64,000 nucleotides of DNA from Bergeyella zoohelcum ATCC 43767 (GCF_000301075.1 NZ_JH932293.1:1331082-1395081), one strand, 5' to 3'. Shown: positions 1 through 8,789, counted from the stretch's first letter. Made by a program: numbers and translations. The notes: generated by a model not told the origin, from the letters alone.

Positions 1-191
1 CTGGTTTTTGTAAGTCGAGGAATCAATAATCCTTCATTGGTAGTTAGGTTACTCGATAGATTTTGAATATCGAGTGTAGCTTTGGGAGTAGGAGTGTTAA
101 CCCCCACTCTTCCTTTTTCACTTTGTCCAAAGGCTTCCGTACCGATGAACATACTTGCTAATACGGCAAGCGTGCATAGTTGTTTTTTCAT
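1..191 (-). CDS. Secreted surface protein, N-terminal part (runs off window)
   Basis: The reading frame starts at an ATG (189-191, reverse strand) and is open to the window edge, so only about 63 residues are seen. It begins MKKQLCTLAVLASMF and has a typical signal peptide ending near FGQ. The mature part contains GRVGVNTPTPKATLDI followed by GLLIPRLTK. This GVNT..PxATLDI/GLLIPR pattern is common at the N-terminus of large secreted repeat or tail-fibre-like proteins of Chryseobacterium-type bacteria, whose function is mostly unknown. The rest of the gene, and hence its domain content, cannot be seen here. Confidence 0.75.
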   Translation of the reverse strand, partial: MKKQLCTLAVLASMFIGTEAFGQSEKGRVGVNTPTPKATLDIQNLSSNLTTNEGLLIPRLTKT

Positions 192-1070
192 ACATTGTGT
201 TTTTAAAATTATTTAATTCTATTTTTTCAAATATGTTTTTTGTCACTAGTCCATGAACCTATATTGTTTTTGTTTATTATTTTATGGAAAAAATACCGCT
301 CCAGCTCGTGAAGCGGTCTTAAACAAACAAAAAAATTCTGATTAAAGACACTAATCGAATTATAGCTTATATACAGACTTCCTTTCAATGAGCATAAGGA
401 AGAAGAGTATAATCTATTTGAAATGTTTTTGTTAGATAGAAGGTATTTCCCCAATGAAAAAGATAACATGAACACAAGGGAAGTATTATTAAAAAAAATA
501 AGAAAATGTAAAAGAAAGTAATTTTTTAGTCCGAAATATTTTTCGTAAAATACGCACACACGCGTAGTTATTATGCTATAGAGCGAAGGTGTGTGTTTAT
601 ACAATTATCCGACACCACCAAATTTTGGAGGTGCTTTTTGAAGATAATTGAACTATTTTTTTTCATCACGAGGCAAATATACTAACTATTTCTATATAAA
701 CAAGGATTAGCATAAAAAAAAGAAAATATTTTTATATACTTATTTATATTGAGATCATCTCGACTTACTTAGTAATAAAACCCCATTAAAATCAAAAGAA
801 TAGTAGTATAATGAATGTGTAAATGGATTGATGAAAAATACTAATTTTAATGAGTTTCATCGTTTCGAATTGCTTTGCTAAAGTGCTAAAAAACTTTGGC
901 GAAGAGCTTTGTAATCATAAAACTCAAGAGATTTAAGCAAACTAAAAAACAAGATGAATTTATAGCTTATTTGTCCAATGAGAGAGCAGAACATAAATGG
1001 TGTTAGAAGGTGCATTATTTTGCAGAAATGATCATTCTGTAAAGCTTTTTAAATAAAGTGAGGACTAAAA
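192..1070. other. Gene-poor AT-rich stretch
   Basis: No convincing gene is seen. A 125-codon open frame on the reverse strand (227-604) is rich in Phe, Tyr and Asn, as expected from AT-rich noncoding DNA, and has no recognisable motif. The stretch 830-1060 (+) has short broken frames that could be an old gene ruin, but I cannot name it. An imperfect hairpin lies near 630-652. Confidence 0.5.
674..681 (-). promoter_or_regulatory. Possible TAnnTTTG promoter box, leftward
   Basis: On the reverse strand this reads TATATTTG, matching the Bacteroidota -7 box. It would give a roughly 480-nt leader before the surface protein gene that starts at 191. Only the box match supports it. Confidence 0.35.
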
Positions 1071-1071
1071 A

Positions 1072-1107
1072 AAGATAGCTAAGCATTTCTAAACGCTTAG
1101 CTATCTT
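1072..1107 (-). terminator. Strong hairpin terminator
   Basis: A perfect 13-bp stem (1072-1084 with 1095-1107) and a 10-nt loop. On the reverse strand it is followed by a run of seven T, so it probably ends leftward transcription, plausibly the message of the LptF/G-type gene ending at 1505. Confidence 0.7.
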
Positions 1108-1210
1108 TTGTTCATTGAAATTAGAGATTGTACAAAGTACAATGATTTTAGAAATTAGAGGTTAGAAATGAAAAGTTAGAGTCATCCGTCAAAAACATAC
1201 TCCATCTAAT

Positions 1211-1331
1211 GACTCCAGCGGAGTCAAATGTATATAGTAATAAAATTCGTCTTATTATTCGACCCCCGACGGGGTCGAATGTTATACACAGTCATATCCC
1301 ATGACATAAAACATACGACCTCCACGAGGTC
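1211..1331. repeat. Three REP-like palindromes
   Basis: Three short inverted repeats of the form GACYYC-(3 or 4 nt)-GRRGTC occur at 1211-1225, 1261-1276 and 1317-1331, spaced about 50 bp apart and each followed by a short AA(A/T)G-like tail. The sequences differ but the stems stay complementary (compensatory changes), which marks them as a structured repeat family rather than chance. Confidence 0.65.
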
Positions 1332-1337
1332 AAACGA

Positions 1338-1475
1338 AAAGGCCTCCTGCCTATTGCTTTTAGAAATTAGAAAGCTAAAAGGCTAAAAAGTTAGAAGCCA
1401 AGTGCTAGCAGCCAAAAATTATTCGCCAACAACTAAAAGCCTCCTGCCCATTGCTTCCTGCCTCCTGCTTTTATT
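1338..1475. repeat. Low-complexity CCTCCTGCC/ATTGCTT repeat tract
   Basis: The tract contains several copies of short words such as GCCTCCTGCC, CTATTGCTT and AGCCAAA, and self-similar TTAGAAA runs. A related tract with the same CTATTGCTT and TTCCTGCTT words is present at 62554-62588, so it is a dispersed repeat of this genome. No coding potential is evident. Confidence 0.5.
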
Positions 1476-1504
1476 CTTGCTTTATTTTTAGTATTTCATG
1501 GGGG

Positions 1505-2971
1505 TTACCTATACCTTGCGTGTTCTTTGTTTTTTACAAATTTACGAATCAGTGGCTTGAAAAAAGTTTTGTATTTTTCAATGTCAAAAAGTTGGGAATC
1601 CGTTAAGGCACTTCGGGTAAGCCATATGGCAAATGGTGTAAGAATCATGTTTGGAATCCATGATGCCCAATAGGGACTGAGCGTTCCGTCCCAAGAAAGA
1701 TTCTCTACGGTAAGGTTCATCACATAAAAAAGAATGAAAATAATAATGGCAATGACCACTGGCATCCCTATCCCTCCTTTTCTGATGATACTCCCTAAAC
1801 TGGCTCCTATCATAAAAAAGATAACACAGGTGAGAGAAAGTGCTATAATTCTATGCTGATACATCACCAGATGCCCAAAATCATCATAGATGGTAGCCAT
1901 TTCTGAATTTCTATTGTTCAGTGTCATTTTTTGATTTTCTATATGTCTGTGAGCATTGGTAAGTATCTTTAGTTGTTCTTTTTCTTTTAATTTTGAAAAT
2001 TCAAACTGTGGCTGAGGATTTTTAAATCGGTCTTTATGTTTATCCATGGCGTAGAGGAAAGGCGTGGTTTGGGCGGCAAGCTCTTCTCCTAATCTTTTGA
2101 ACTGTTCGGTATTTTGTTTCTCAGCTTTGGTAATTTCCTCTCCCAGTTCTACAAAATTTTTAAAGCGTGGGTCATCTGTAATTCTCTCTTGCTCCAGAGC
2201 TTTATTCACTATTTCTGATATGTCAAAAAGCTGAGATAGCGTATCGAATTTCATAGACTGGTCGGGCTGTTTCAGTCTTTCTTGGTAATTTTTATTGCCT
2301 AAATTTTCTTCATGTACATAGCCGTCATAGAGCGTAAGTTTTAGGTAATTTTTATTGAGTGGTTCGGCTTTTAATAGTCCTTTTTTAGCAATGATGGTCT
2401 GCTGGTTATCATAGGCACTGGCCTTTTTGTGGATATAAATTCCTTTCAGATGTTCTCCATTTTCACCAGAAATTTCGTCAAACCTTACTGAAAACCCAGG
2501 GATTTGGTCAATGAACTGTTCAGGGGTAAAGTTCAGTGCCAAACGCGTTTGGGTAATATTAAAAAGCATATTCCTCGCCTTTTTCTGGGACGAAGGAATT
2601 ACATTATTGGCAAAAATAAATAGGATAAAAGACATGACGATGCTTACCCCGAAGAGCGGTTTCATTACTCGGAAGAGGGAAATGCCAGCGGCTTTCATGG
2701 CGGCAAGTTCATATCGTTCCCCGAATGTTCCAAAAGTCATAATAGAAGTAAGTAGGATGGAGAGTGGCATTACCAGATTAATCACGCTTACCCCAAAATA
2801 AAAAAGCAGTTTTCCAATTTCAAAATAGGTAAGTCCTTTTCCTAAAAAATGGCTCATCTGCACCCAAACGATATTCACGATGAGAATGAAAAATAGGACG
2901 CTGAAAATGAAAAAAAACGGCCCGAAAAAAGTTTTGATGATGTATTTATCTAAAATTTTAATCATAGACAA
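1505..2971 (-). CDS. LptF/LptG-family (YjgP/YjgQ) permease
   Basis: A 488-residue inner-membrane protein of the LptF/LptG family, which together with LptB extracts lipopolysaccharide from the inner membrane and passes it to the LptC-A-D bridge. Hydrophobic segments lie near residues 12-35, 60-85 and 105-125, then a long periplasmic region (about 130-365), then three more segments near 375-395, 402-420 and 430-450. The conserved GERYELAAMKAAGIS motif, characteristic of YjgP/YjgQ after the second membrane span, is present. It is longer than the usual ~360 residues because of a charged, partly coiled insertion (about 250-350), as is common in Bacteroidota. Whether it is LptF or LptG cannot be decided from sequence. 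It follows kbl on the same strand but is separated from it by a terminator hairpin. Confidence 0.88.
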   Translation of the reverse strand: MSMIKILDKYIIKTFFGPFFFIFSVLFFILIVNIVWVQMSHFLGKGLTYFEIGKLLFYFGVSVINLVMPLSILLTSIMTFGTFGERYELAAMKAAGISLFRVMKPLFGVSIVMSFILFIFANNVIPSSQKKARNMLFNITQTRLALNFTPEQFIDQIPGFSVRFDEISGENGEHLKGIYIHKKASAYDNQQTIIAKKGLLKAEPLNKNYLKLTLYDGYVHEENLGNKNYQERLKQPDQSMKFDTLSQLFDISEIVNKALEQERITDDPRFKNFVELGEEITKAEKQNTEQFKRLGEELAAQTTPFLYAMDKHKDRFKNPQPQFEFSKLKEKEQLKILTNAHRHIENQKMTLNNRNSEMATIYDDFGHLVMYQHRIIALSLTCVIFFMIGASLGSIIRKGGIGMPVVIAIIIFILFYVMNLTVENLSWDGTLSPYWASWIPNMILTPFAIWLTRSALTDSQLFDIEKYKTFFKPLIRKFVKNKEHARYR

Positions 2972-2983
2972 AAATATAAAAAA

Positions 2984-3015
2984 GTTGACAGCTCATTTTC
3001 CATTGAGCTATCAAC
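2984..3015 (-). terminator. Terminator of kbl
   Basis: A 12-bp stem with one mismatch (2984-2995 with 3004-3015). On the reverse strand it is followed by TTTTTT, just after the stop of kbl and before the start of the LptF/G-type gene. Confidence 0.7.
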
Positions 3016-3034
3016 TTTATTTTTTAGTGGATAT

Positions 3035-4231
3035 TTAGGAAATTACACCCAGTTCTTTTCCTACTTTTTCAAAAGCTGCAATGGCTTTATCCAGATGTTC
3101 ACGCGTGTGTGCAGCAGAAAGCTGTACTCTTATTCTTGCTTTACCTTTTGGCACTACTGGATAGAAGAACCCGATGACATAGATGCCTTCGTCCATTAAT
3201 TTTTCTGCCATTTTCTGAGAAAGAGGGGCATCATAGAGCATCACTGGAACAATGGCGGCATCTCCATCTGGAATATCGAAGCCTTTGGCTTTCATTTGGG
3301 TACGGAAATACGCTGCATTTTCCATCACTTTATCTCTCAGTGAAGTATCCTCAGAAATCATGTCTAGTACTTTGAGGGCAGCTCCCACAATACCTGGTGC
3401 TAATGAATTAGAGAAAAGGTAGGGTCTAGACCTCTGTCTCAGCATATCTATGATTTCTTTTTTTCCAGAAGTAAAGCCACCCAAAGCTCCGCCAAGTGCT
3501 TTCCCAAGGGTAGAGGTAATGATATCTACTCGTCCCATTACTTCATTGTACTCATGGGTACCTCTTCCCGTTTTTCCGATGAATCCTGTAGCGTGAGAAT
3601 CATCTACCATGAGTAGGGCATTGTACTTTTCTGCCAAATCACAAACGCCTTTCAGATTGGCCACTATGCCATCCATAGAGAAGACCCCATCGGTAACGAT
3701 GATTTTGAAACGATGTCCTTTCTCTTCTGCGGCTTTTAGCTGTGCTTCGAGGTCTTGCATATCGTTATTTTTGTATCGATATCTTGCCGCTTTACACAGT
3801 CTTACTCCATCTATTATGGAAGCATGATTCAGTTCATCAGAGATAATGGCATCTGCCTCCGCGAAGAGTGGCTCGAAAACGCCTCCATTGGCATCAAAAC
3901 ATGCGGCATAGAGAATGGTATCTTCTAAGCCTAAAAATTCTGAAATTTTCTTTTCAAGTTCCTTATGTATATCTTGTGTGCCACAGATGAAACGAACTGA
4001 AGACATTCCGTAACCTCTTTCATCAATCATTTTTTGAGAAGCTGCCATTACTTCAGGATGATTGGAAAGTCCAAGGTAATTATTCGCACAAAAGTTGAGG
4101 AGTGTTTTTCCATTGGCCACAATCTCAGCACTTTGTTGGGAAGTGATGATTCTCTCTCTTTTGTACAAACCATCTTGTTCTATGGTTGCCAGTTCCGTTT
4201 GTAAATGATGTAGAAATTCTGGTGAAATCAT
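3035..4231 (-). CDS. kbl: Glycine C-acetyltransferase
   Basis: A 398-residue PLP-dependent alpha-oxoamine synthase. The family reaction converts 2-amino-3-ketobutyrate plus CoA to glycine and acetyl-CoA in threonine breakdown. The PLP lysine is K244 in [10 protein letters not shown]; the DDSHATGF motif (near residue 210) holds the aspartate that contacts the pyridine ring, and [10 protein letters not shown] near residue 50 is typical of Kbl rather than of BioF. Length equals that of E. coli Kbl. No tdh (threonine dehydrogenase) lies next to it, unlike in E. coli. A TACCTTTG box sits just upstream of the start on the reverse strand. Confidence 0.92.
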   Translation of the reverse strand: MISPEFLHHLQTELATIEQDGLYKRERIITSQQSAEIVANGKTLLNFCANNYLGLSNHPEVMAASQKMIDERGYGMSSVRFICGTQDIHKELEKKISEFLGLEDTILYAACFDANGGVFEPLFAEADAIISDELNHASIIDGVRLCKAARYRYKNNDMQDLEAQLKAAEEKGHRFKIIVTDGVFSMDGIVANLKGVCDLAEKYNALLMVDDSHATGFIGKTGRGTHEYNEVMGRVDIITSTLGKALGGALGGFTSGKKEIIDMLRQRSRPYLFSNSLAPGIVGAALKVLDMISEDTSLRDKVMENAAYFRTQMKAKGFDIPDGDAAIVPVMLYDAPLSQKMAEKLMDEGIYVIGFFYPVVPKGKARIRVQLSAAHTREHLDKAIAAFEKVGKELGVIS

Positions 4232-4246
4232 ATTATTTATTTTTCA

Positions 4247-4254
4247 CAAAGGTA
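4247..4254 (-). promoter_or_regulatory. Promoter -7 box of kbl
   Basis: Reads TACCTTTG on the reverse strand, matching the Bacteroidota TAnnTTTG consensus, 16 bases before the kbl start codon. Confidence 0.55.
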
Positions 4255-4283
4255 TTAAATAATATCTGAAATTGATGATGACA

Positions 4284-4364
4284 TATTTTCTAAATAGAAA
4301 TTCGTTCACTGGGAAATAAAAAGAGTATTTTCTAAATGGAAATTCGTTCACTGGGAGACAAAAG
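4284..4364. repeat. Two 42-bp tandem direct repeats upstream of lipB
   Basis: The units begin TATTTTCTAAAT at 4284 and 4326 (period 42) and share GAAATTCGTTCACTGGGA in the middle, with only a few substitutions. They lie between the divergent kbl and lipB starts, upstream of the lipB promoter box. They could be a regulator-binding repeat or simply a local duplication. Confidence 0.7.
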
Positions 4365-4394
4365 CCCTTTTCACTATGGTGAAACTATTTTCCT

Positions 4395-4402
4395 TATCTT
4401 TG
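4395..4402 (+). promoter_or_regulatory. Promoter -7 box of lipB
   Basis: TATCTTTG matches TAnnTTTG and lies 26 bases before the lipB start codon. Confidence 0.6.
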
Positions 4403-4427
4403 TTCGGCAAAAAATAAATAACCAATA

Positions 4428-5144
4428 ATGGAGCAGAATAAAATCATTTTTTTTCAAGATTTAGGACTGAAAGAGTATTCAGAAGCATTTGATATTCAAG
4501 AGCAACTCATGACAGGGCTCATAGATAAAAAACTGAAAAATAGAGACCGTAGTGAAGAAGATTATCAGAAGACAGAGAATTATTTTCTCTTTGTAGAGCA
4601 TCCGCATGTTTATACGCTCGGAAAATCAGGGGATGAACAAAATATGCTGGCGAATGCAGATCAACTTAAAGAAATAGGAGCTACCTTCGTAAAAACGAAT
4701 AGAGGAGGGGATATTACTTATCATGGTTTTGGGCAAATAGTAGGTTATCCTATATTAGATTTGGATAATTTTAAGTCTGATATTCATCTTTATATGAGAA
4801 ATTTGGAGGAGGTAATCATCAGAACCATTGCAGAGTATGGACTAAAAGGAGAGAGAAGCGAGGGCGAAACAGGCGTGTGGCTAGATGTAGGAAAACCCTA
4901 TGCCAGAAAAATTTGTGCCATGGGAGTGAAAACCTCTAAGTGGGTAACCATGCACGGTTTTGCACTGAATGTGAATACGGATTTAAGGTATTTTGAGTAC
5001 ATTATTCCTTGTGGAATCAGAGATAAAGCGGTAACTTCTTTGCAAAGGGAATTAGAAAAAACTTTTACCGATGAAGAGATAAAGGTACTTAAAGATAAAA
5101 TTTTGCATCATTTTTCGGAAGTTTTTGATGCTCAACTGGTGTGA
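4428..5144 (+). CDS. lipB: Lipoyl(octanoyl) transferase
   Basis: A 238-residue LipB, which moves the octanoyl group from acyl carrier protein to the lipoyl domains of 2-oxoacid dehydrogenases and the glycine cleavage H protein. The RGGDITYHGFGQIVGYP motif (about 92-108) is the family signature. The catalytic pair is visible as K161 (RKICAMGV) and C195 (IIPCGI). The length is typical. It runs convergent to nothing and is followed 46 bp later by pncA on the same strand, so the two could be cotranscribed. Confidence 0.95.
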   Translation: MEQNKIIFFQDLGLKEYSEAFDIQEQLMTGLIDKKLKNRDRSEEDYQKTENYFLFVEHPHVYTLGKSGDEQNMLANADQLKEIGATFVKTNRGGDITYHGFGQIVGYPILDLDNFKSDIHLYMRNLEEVIIRTIAEYGLKGERSEGETGVWLDVGKPYARKICAMGVKTSKWVTMHGFALNVNTDLRYFEYIIPCGIRDKAVTSLQRELEKTFTDEEIKVLKDKILHHFSEVFDAQLV

Positions 5145-5190
5145 ATTTTTTTATCATCAAAGAATTGTATAATAGATTTAGACAAAAAAT

Positions 5191-5802
5191 ATGGAAATAA
5201 AAAAAGCCTTATTGGTAGTAGATGTTCAGAATGATTTTTGTGAGGGCGGTGCTTTAGCGGTGCCAGGTGCTAATGAAACCATACCTTTTATCAATGAACT
5301 CATTCAAAGTGGGCATCATGATTATGTGATTTTTTCAAAAGATTGGCATCCTGAAAATCACAAGAGTTTTGCTGTAAATAATGGTAGAAAAGTAGGAGAA
5401 ACCATTTCTCTTAACGGAGTGGCTCAGTTCATGTGGCCTGTTCACTGTGTACAGGGTACGCATGGTGCTGCCTTTCATCCAGAACTCGTAGTTCCTGAAA
5501 ATGCGATTACGATACTGAAAGGTAAAAATTCAGAGGTGGACAGTTACAGTGCTTTCCAAGATAATAATCATTTCATGCAAACGGAATTAGAAAAATTCTT
5601 GAATGATAATGGGGTACAGTGGCTTGAAGTAGTAGGGCTTGCATTAGACTATTGTGTGAAACATACATGTTTAGATGCGGTAGATAGAGGATTTATTACC
5701 AATCTGCATTTCCGTGGTACCAAAGCAGTGAATGTGAAACCTACCAATGGTAGAGATACCATCTACGAGCTTTTAGAGAATGGAGTAAACATTTTGGCAT
5801 AA
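5191..5802 (+). CDS. pncA: Nicotinamidase
   Basis: A 203-residue isochorismatase-fold hydrolase that deamidates nicotinamide to nicotinate for NAD salvage. The catalytic triad of the family is visible: D11 in VVDVQNDF, K110 in ILKGKN and C155 in LALDYCVKHTC. The metal site is seen as SKDWHP (50-55). The protein is full length and cytosolic. It follows lipB closely, and a bidirectional hairpin terminator separates it from the convergent tpiA. Confidence 0.93.
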   Translation: MEIKKALLVVDVQNDFCEGGALAVPGANETIPFINELIQSGHHDYVIFSKDWHPENHKSFAVNNGRKVGETISLNGVAQFMWPVHCVQGTHGAAFHPELVVPENAITILKGKNSEVDSYSAFQDNNHFMQTELEKFLNDNGVQWLEVVGLALDYCVKHTCLDAVDRGFITNLHFRGTKAVNVKPTNGRDTIYELLENGVNILA

Positions 5803-5833
5803 TCCTCCTTCTGGAGCGTTACTCGTAGCAAAT

Positions 5834-5860
5834 AAAAAGCCCCTTTCGGGGCAATTTTTA
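5834..5860. terminator. Bidirectional terminator between pncA and tpiA
   Basis: GCCCC-TTTC-GGGGC stem-loop at 5839-5852 with an A-run before it and a T-run after it, between two convergent genes, so it can serve both. Confidence 0.85.
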
Positions 5861-6619
5861 TGCGTTAAAACCTTCGATGACTTTAGAGAAATCTTCAATT
5901 TTAAGTGCTGCACCACCGATGAGCCCACCGTCAATGTCTTTTTGAGAGAAAATTTCTTTCGCATTATCCGGCTTTACAGAGCCACCGTAGAGAATGGAGA
6001 TGGATTGTGCCACTTCTTCACCGAATTTGCTTGCCAATACCTTACGGATGTGTGCATGAATTTCTTGTGCTTGTTCAGGGGTAGCCGTTTCTCCAGTACC
6101 TATTGCCCAAACAGGTTCATAGGCGATGATTACTTTTTTCACTTCCTCAGCTGTAAGCCCGAAAAGTGCATTTTCCGTTTGCTCTTGTACTACTTCTAAG
6201 TGTTTACCTGCTTTTCTTTGTTCCAAAGTTTCCCCATTGCAGTAGATAGGTGTAAGATTTTTAGCCAGTGCTTTTTTTATTTTTTCAAAGCATAGTGCAT
6301 CGGTTTCACCATGGTATTGTCTCCTTTCAGAATGCCCAATGATGCTACCATCCGCTTCTATACTTTCTAGCATTTCGGCAGAAATTTCTCCTGTGTATGC
6401 CCCCGAATCATGGATAGAAATATCCTGAGCAAATACCCCTACTTCATTATTTTCATAAAGGTCTTTTGCCATCATGAGGTAGAGTGCTGGCGGAGCAATC
6501 CACACTTCACAAGAAGGTTTATTTTCTCGGGTATAATTAAGGAGATCACTCATCAGCTGCTGGGCACCGATGACATCTTTGTTCATTTTCCAGTTTCCTG
6601 CTACAATTTTTTTTCTCAT
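5858..6619 (-). CDS. tpiA: Triosephosphate isomerase
   Basis: About 253 residues, interconverting dihydroxyacetone phosphate and glyceraldehyde 3-phosphate in glycolysis. The substrate lysine is in VAGNWKMN, the catalytic histidine in IGHSERR and the catalytic glutamate in AYEPVWAIGTG; YGGSVKP is the phosphate loop. I chose the ATG at 6617-6619, which gives the family-typical MRKKIVAGNWKMN start; an ATG at 6646 would add nine residues that overlap the upstream TerB-like gene. It is the last gene of a leftward group. Confidence 0.95.
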   Translation of the reverse strand: MRKKIVAGNWKMNKDVIGAQQLMSDLLNYTRENKPSCEVWIAPPALYLMMAKDLYENNEVGVFAQDISIHDSGAYTGEISAEMLESIEADGSIIGHSERRQYHGETDALCFEKIKKALAKNLTPIYCNGETLEQRKAGKHLEVVQEQTENALFGLTAEEVKKVIIAYEPVWAIGTGETATPEQAQEIHAHIRKVLASKFGEEVAQSISILYGGSVKPDNAKEIFSQKDIDGGLIGGAALKIEDFSKVIEGFNA

Positions 6620-6633
6620 TATGTAATTTTTTA

Positions 6634-6981
6634 TTAAATATTCCAAATTTTCTTAAGTCGTGTATAATAATCATGCTCTACATCTGCCACGGAATCATCT
6701 GCTTTGATGAGTGATTTGGCAAACTGCACGAATTTTAATCTTTCCTTCTCTGTGGAATCTTCTAAGAAACACTGGGCATGGAAGTCAAAATGGCTTTGCC
6801 ATTGCGTTTTGGGAAGAGAGGCAATGATGTCTAGCTCGTCATCTAAATCCATATAAAATGGGAACTCTTCGGCTAAATACTCTTGAATTTTCATTCCTTC
6901 TTCAGGAGAGAAATCATCATCTACTGAAGATAGTATCATCAGCAAATGGTATCCGGCAATCGGTTTATTGGATTTTTGCAT
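6634..6981 (-). CDS. TerB-like helical protein
   Basis: A 115-residue acidic, all-helical protein. The N-terminal GYHLLMILSSVDDDFSPEEG and the C-terminal AKSLIKADDSVADVEHDYY resemble the two acidic, metal-binding-like repeats of TerB-family proteins. The precise role is unknown; TerB-like proteins are linked to metal or stress responses. In this window it sits between a DoxX-type gene and tpiA, 14 bp from the latter, and is probably cotranscribed. The family call rests on the helical acidic pattern only. Confidence 0.6.
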   Translation of the reverse strand: MQKSNKPIAGYHLLMILSSVDDDFSPEEGMKIQEYLAEEFPFYMDLDDELDIIASLPKTQWQSHFDFHAQCFLEDSTEKERLKFVQFAKSLIKADDSVADVEHDYYTRLKKIWNI

Positions 6982-7013
6982 TTTTATATAATTTAAAGAT
7001 TGGATAATATTCG

Positions 7014-8090
7014 TTATTCTTCTAATTTAAAATCTTTCAAAGCTTTTTTATCTACTATTTTTCCGTTCTCAAGTACTAAGATAAAAGGATTACTCCTCGC
7101 GATGGTTTTGATGGCAATACCATCCATTAGTGCCTCAGGAATTTCTGTAAAAGAATTCGGAACGGTAGTAACTGCCATTGCAAATGCTTGATTTTTAATA
7201 GCGTTTTGTGCTTTAATTCTTTCAGCTTCATTCAATTTTGTAGGCTGATACGCGAAGAGTAAATACGCTTTTGGCTGGTTAAGTATTTCTTCCGTGATGT
7301 CTATCCCGTTTTTTTCTATTTTAAATTTTTTAATCTCTGAGGCATAGCCTTCCTTCACGAGTTCAGTAGTGGTTTTATCCGAGAGAATTTCCCACGGAGT
7401 ACCTTCTTTCCAATAGATGTCGTTTTCCAAATATTCATCTTGTGGAATTCGTTTTTCTTCTTGTGTCTTAGTATTTTTTAGGGTATAGATATTTCTGTAT
7501 TCATCGGGATTTGCATTAATCTTTTTCTTTTCGCTGATCATATCAGTTCCTATTTTGTAAGCTCTAAAATCTACAATAGGTTCATGAGCGATGCCCCAAT
7601 ATATAACGATGCTCATGACGATACTTACGATGCCCATTCCCCCTATGCTGATAGGGTGGCGAAGAGCGAGGGAGGTAGCGTTTCGGTAGAGAAAATAAAG
7701 GAATATCAATCCAATAAGCAGTGCTACATCTTTGAAGAAACTTTGCCAAGGAGTGAATTTAATGGCATCTCCAAAGCAACCACAGTCGGTTACTTTATTG
7801 AAATACGCTGAATAGAAAGTGAGGAAACCGAAAAATACACACAATCCTATAAGGCTGAAAAGTGTAAATTTTAGTTGAGTACCCAAAAACAGCATGACTC
7901 CCAATAGAATTTCTAAAACGACTACGAAAATAGCAATATAGAGTGCAAAAGGTTCTAGCCAAGGCATATTAAACACCGATGGCGAAAAATATTCTTCTAG
8001 TTTAAAAGAAAATCCCATTGGGTCAATGGCTTTTACTGCTCCAGATATAATGAAAATCAGTCCGATAAGTATTCTTAGTAAGTGTTTCAT
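7014..8090 (-). CDS. DoxX-type membrane protein, BT_3928-like
   Basis: A 358-residue protein. The N-terminal ~150 residues have four hydrophobic segments of DoxX/MauE type with the GAVKAIDPMGFSFKLEEYF motif and a conserved VTDCGCFGDAIK cysteine pair between segments 3 and 4. After another membrane span near 155-170 comes a soluble C-terminal domain (about 175-358) that resembles a degraded thioredoxin-like fold. Such proteins are frequent next to tpiA in Flavobacteriia and are thought to act in redox chemistry of the membrane; the substrate is unknown. It lies 32 bp upstream of the TerB-like gene on the same strand. Confidence 0.75.
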   Translation of the reverse strand: MKHLLRILIGLIFIISGAVKAIDPMGFSFKLEEYFSPSVFNMPWLEPFALYIAIFVVVLEILLGVMLFLGTQLKFTLFSLIGLCVFFGFLTFYSAYFNKVTDCGCFGDAIKFTPWQSFFKDVALLIGLIFLYFLYRNATSLALRHPISIGGMGIVSIVMSIVIYWGIAHEPIVDFRAYKIGTDMISEKKKINANPDEYRNIYTLKNTKTQEEKRIPQDEYLENDIYWKEGTPWEILSDKTTTELVKEGYASEIKKFKIEKNGIDITEEILNQPKAYLLFAYQPTKLNEAERIKAQNAIKNQAFAMAVTTVPNSFTEIPEALMDGIAIKTIARSNPFILVLENGKIVDKKALKDFKLEE

Positions 8091-8182
8091 TTTTTTATTG
8101 AGTATTTGAGGTAGAATATTAGAAAAGAAAATGCTAAAACATCAATTATATTTTTTGAGTTAATATATCAAATCTCAAATTT

Positions 8183-8725
8183 CTAATCTTCATGGATGAG
8201 TATCATGGCGAATACGGCATAGTTAATGATATCAAAATAATTGGCTTCGATGCCTTCGGATACCAATGTTTTCCCTTGATTATTTTCTATTTCTTTCGTT
8301 CTTAGTATTTTCTGATAGATTAAATCTGTGATGGCAGTAATCCTCATTTCACGCCAAGCCTCTCCGTAGTCATGATTTTTTCTTTCCATGAGTTTCTGTG
8401 CTTGTAGAGCGAAATCATCATAGAGCGTGAAAATATCATTTTCTTCTTCTCTGAGATTTTCAGAAGTGCCTTTGGTCAGCTGAATTAGCCCGATGATAGA
8501 GTAATTAACCAATGCAATAAAAGTCTCCTCCTGAGATTCATCATCTACTTTAGAGATACCTGTTTCTTGTATTGTTACCAGTCTTTTTACCTTGATATAC
8601 ATCTGATCTGTTACCGAACTGGCTCTCAGTATTCTAAATGCAGAGCCATAGTCCTTAAATTTCTTTTGGAATAATGAACGGCAGTTATGTATAACGGTTT
8701 GGAATTGTTCTATCGTTTTTGTCAT
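8183..8725 (-). CDS. DUF1599 protein
   Basis: A 180-residue protein made of two similar halves, each with a KDYG(S/E)A(F/W)R motif (KDYGSAFRILR near residue 22-32 and HDYGEAWREMR near 118-128). This duplicated pattern is characteristic of DUF1599, a family classed with nucleotide-modification-associated domains; a biochemical role is not established. It heads the leftward DUF1599-DoxX-TerB-tpiA group and is divergent from folP, with a promoter box for each strand in the 64-bp gap. Confidence 0.8.
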   Translation of the reverse strand: MTKTIEQFQTVIHNCRSLFQKKFKDYGSAFRILRASSVTDQMYIKVKRLVTIQETGISKVDDESQEETFIALVNYSIIGLIQLTKGTSENLREEENDIFTLYDDFALQAQKLMERKNHDYGEAWREMRITAITDLIYQKILRTKEIENNQGKTLVSEGIEANYFDIINYAVFAMILIHED

Positions 8726-8741
8726 ATTCTACAATATCACC

Positions 8742-8749
8742 CAAAGGTA
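8742..8749 (-). promoter_or_regulatory. Promoter -7 box of the DUF1599 group
   Basis: Reads TACCTTTG on the reverse strand, 16 bases before the DUF1599 start; matches the Bacteroidota consensus. Confidence 0.55.
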
Positions 8750-8778
8750 CGAATTTTAGTATATTAAAACAAAAGAAT

Positions 8779-8786
8779 ACCTTTGT
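8779..8786 (+). promoter_or_regulatory. Promoter -7 box of folP, very close to the start codon
   Basis: TACCTTTG ends three bases before the ATG of folP (8790). With the usual box-to-start spacing of this phylum, transcription would begin at or next to the ATG, so the message may be leaderless. Confidence 0.55.
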
Positions 8787-8789
8787 ACT

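Noticed and set aside
227-604. 125-codon reverse-strand open frame
   Set aside because: Residue use (very high Phe, Tyr, Asn, Ser) and lack of any motif fit chance in AT-rich DNA; a hairpin lies just beyond its start.
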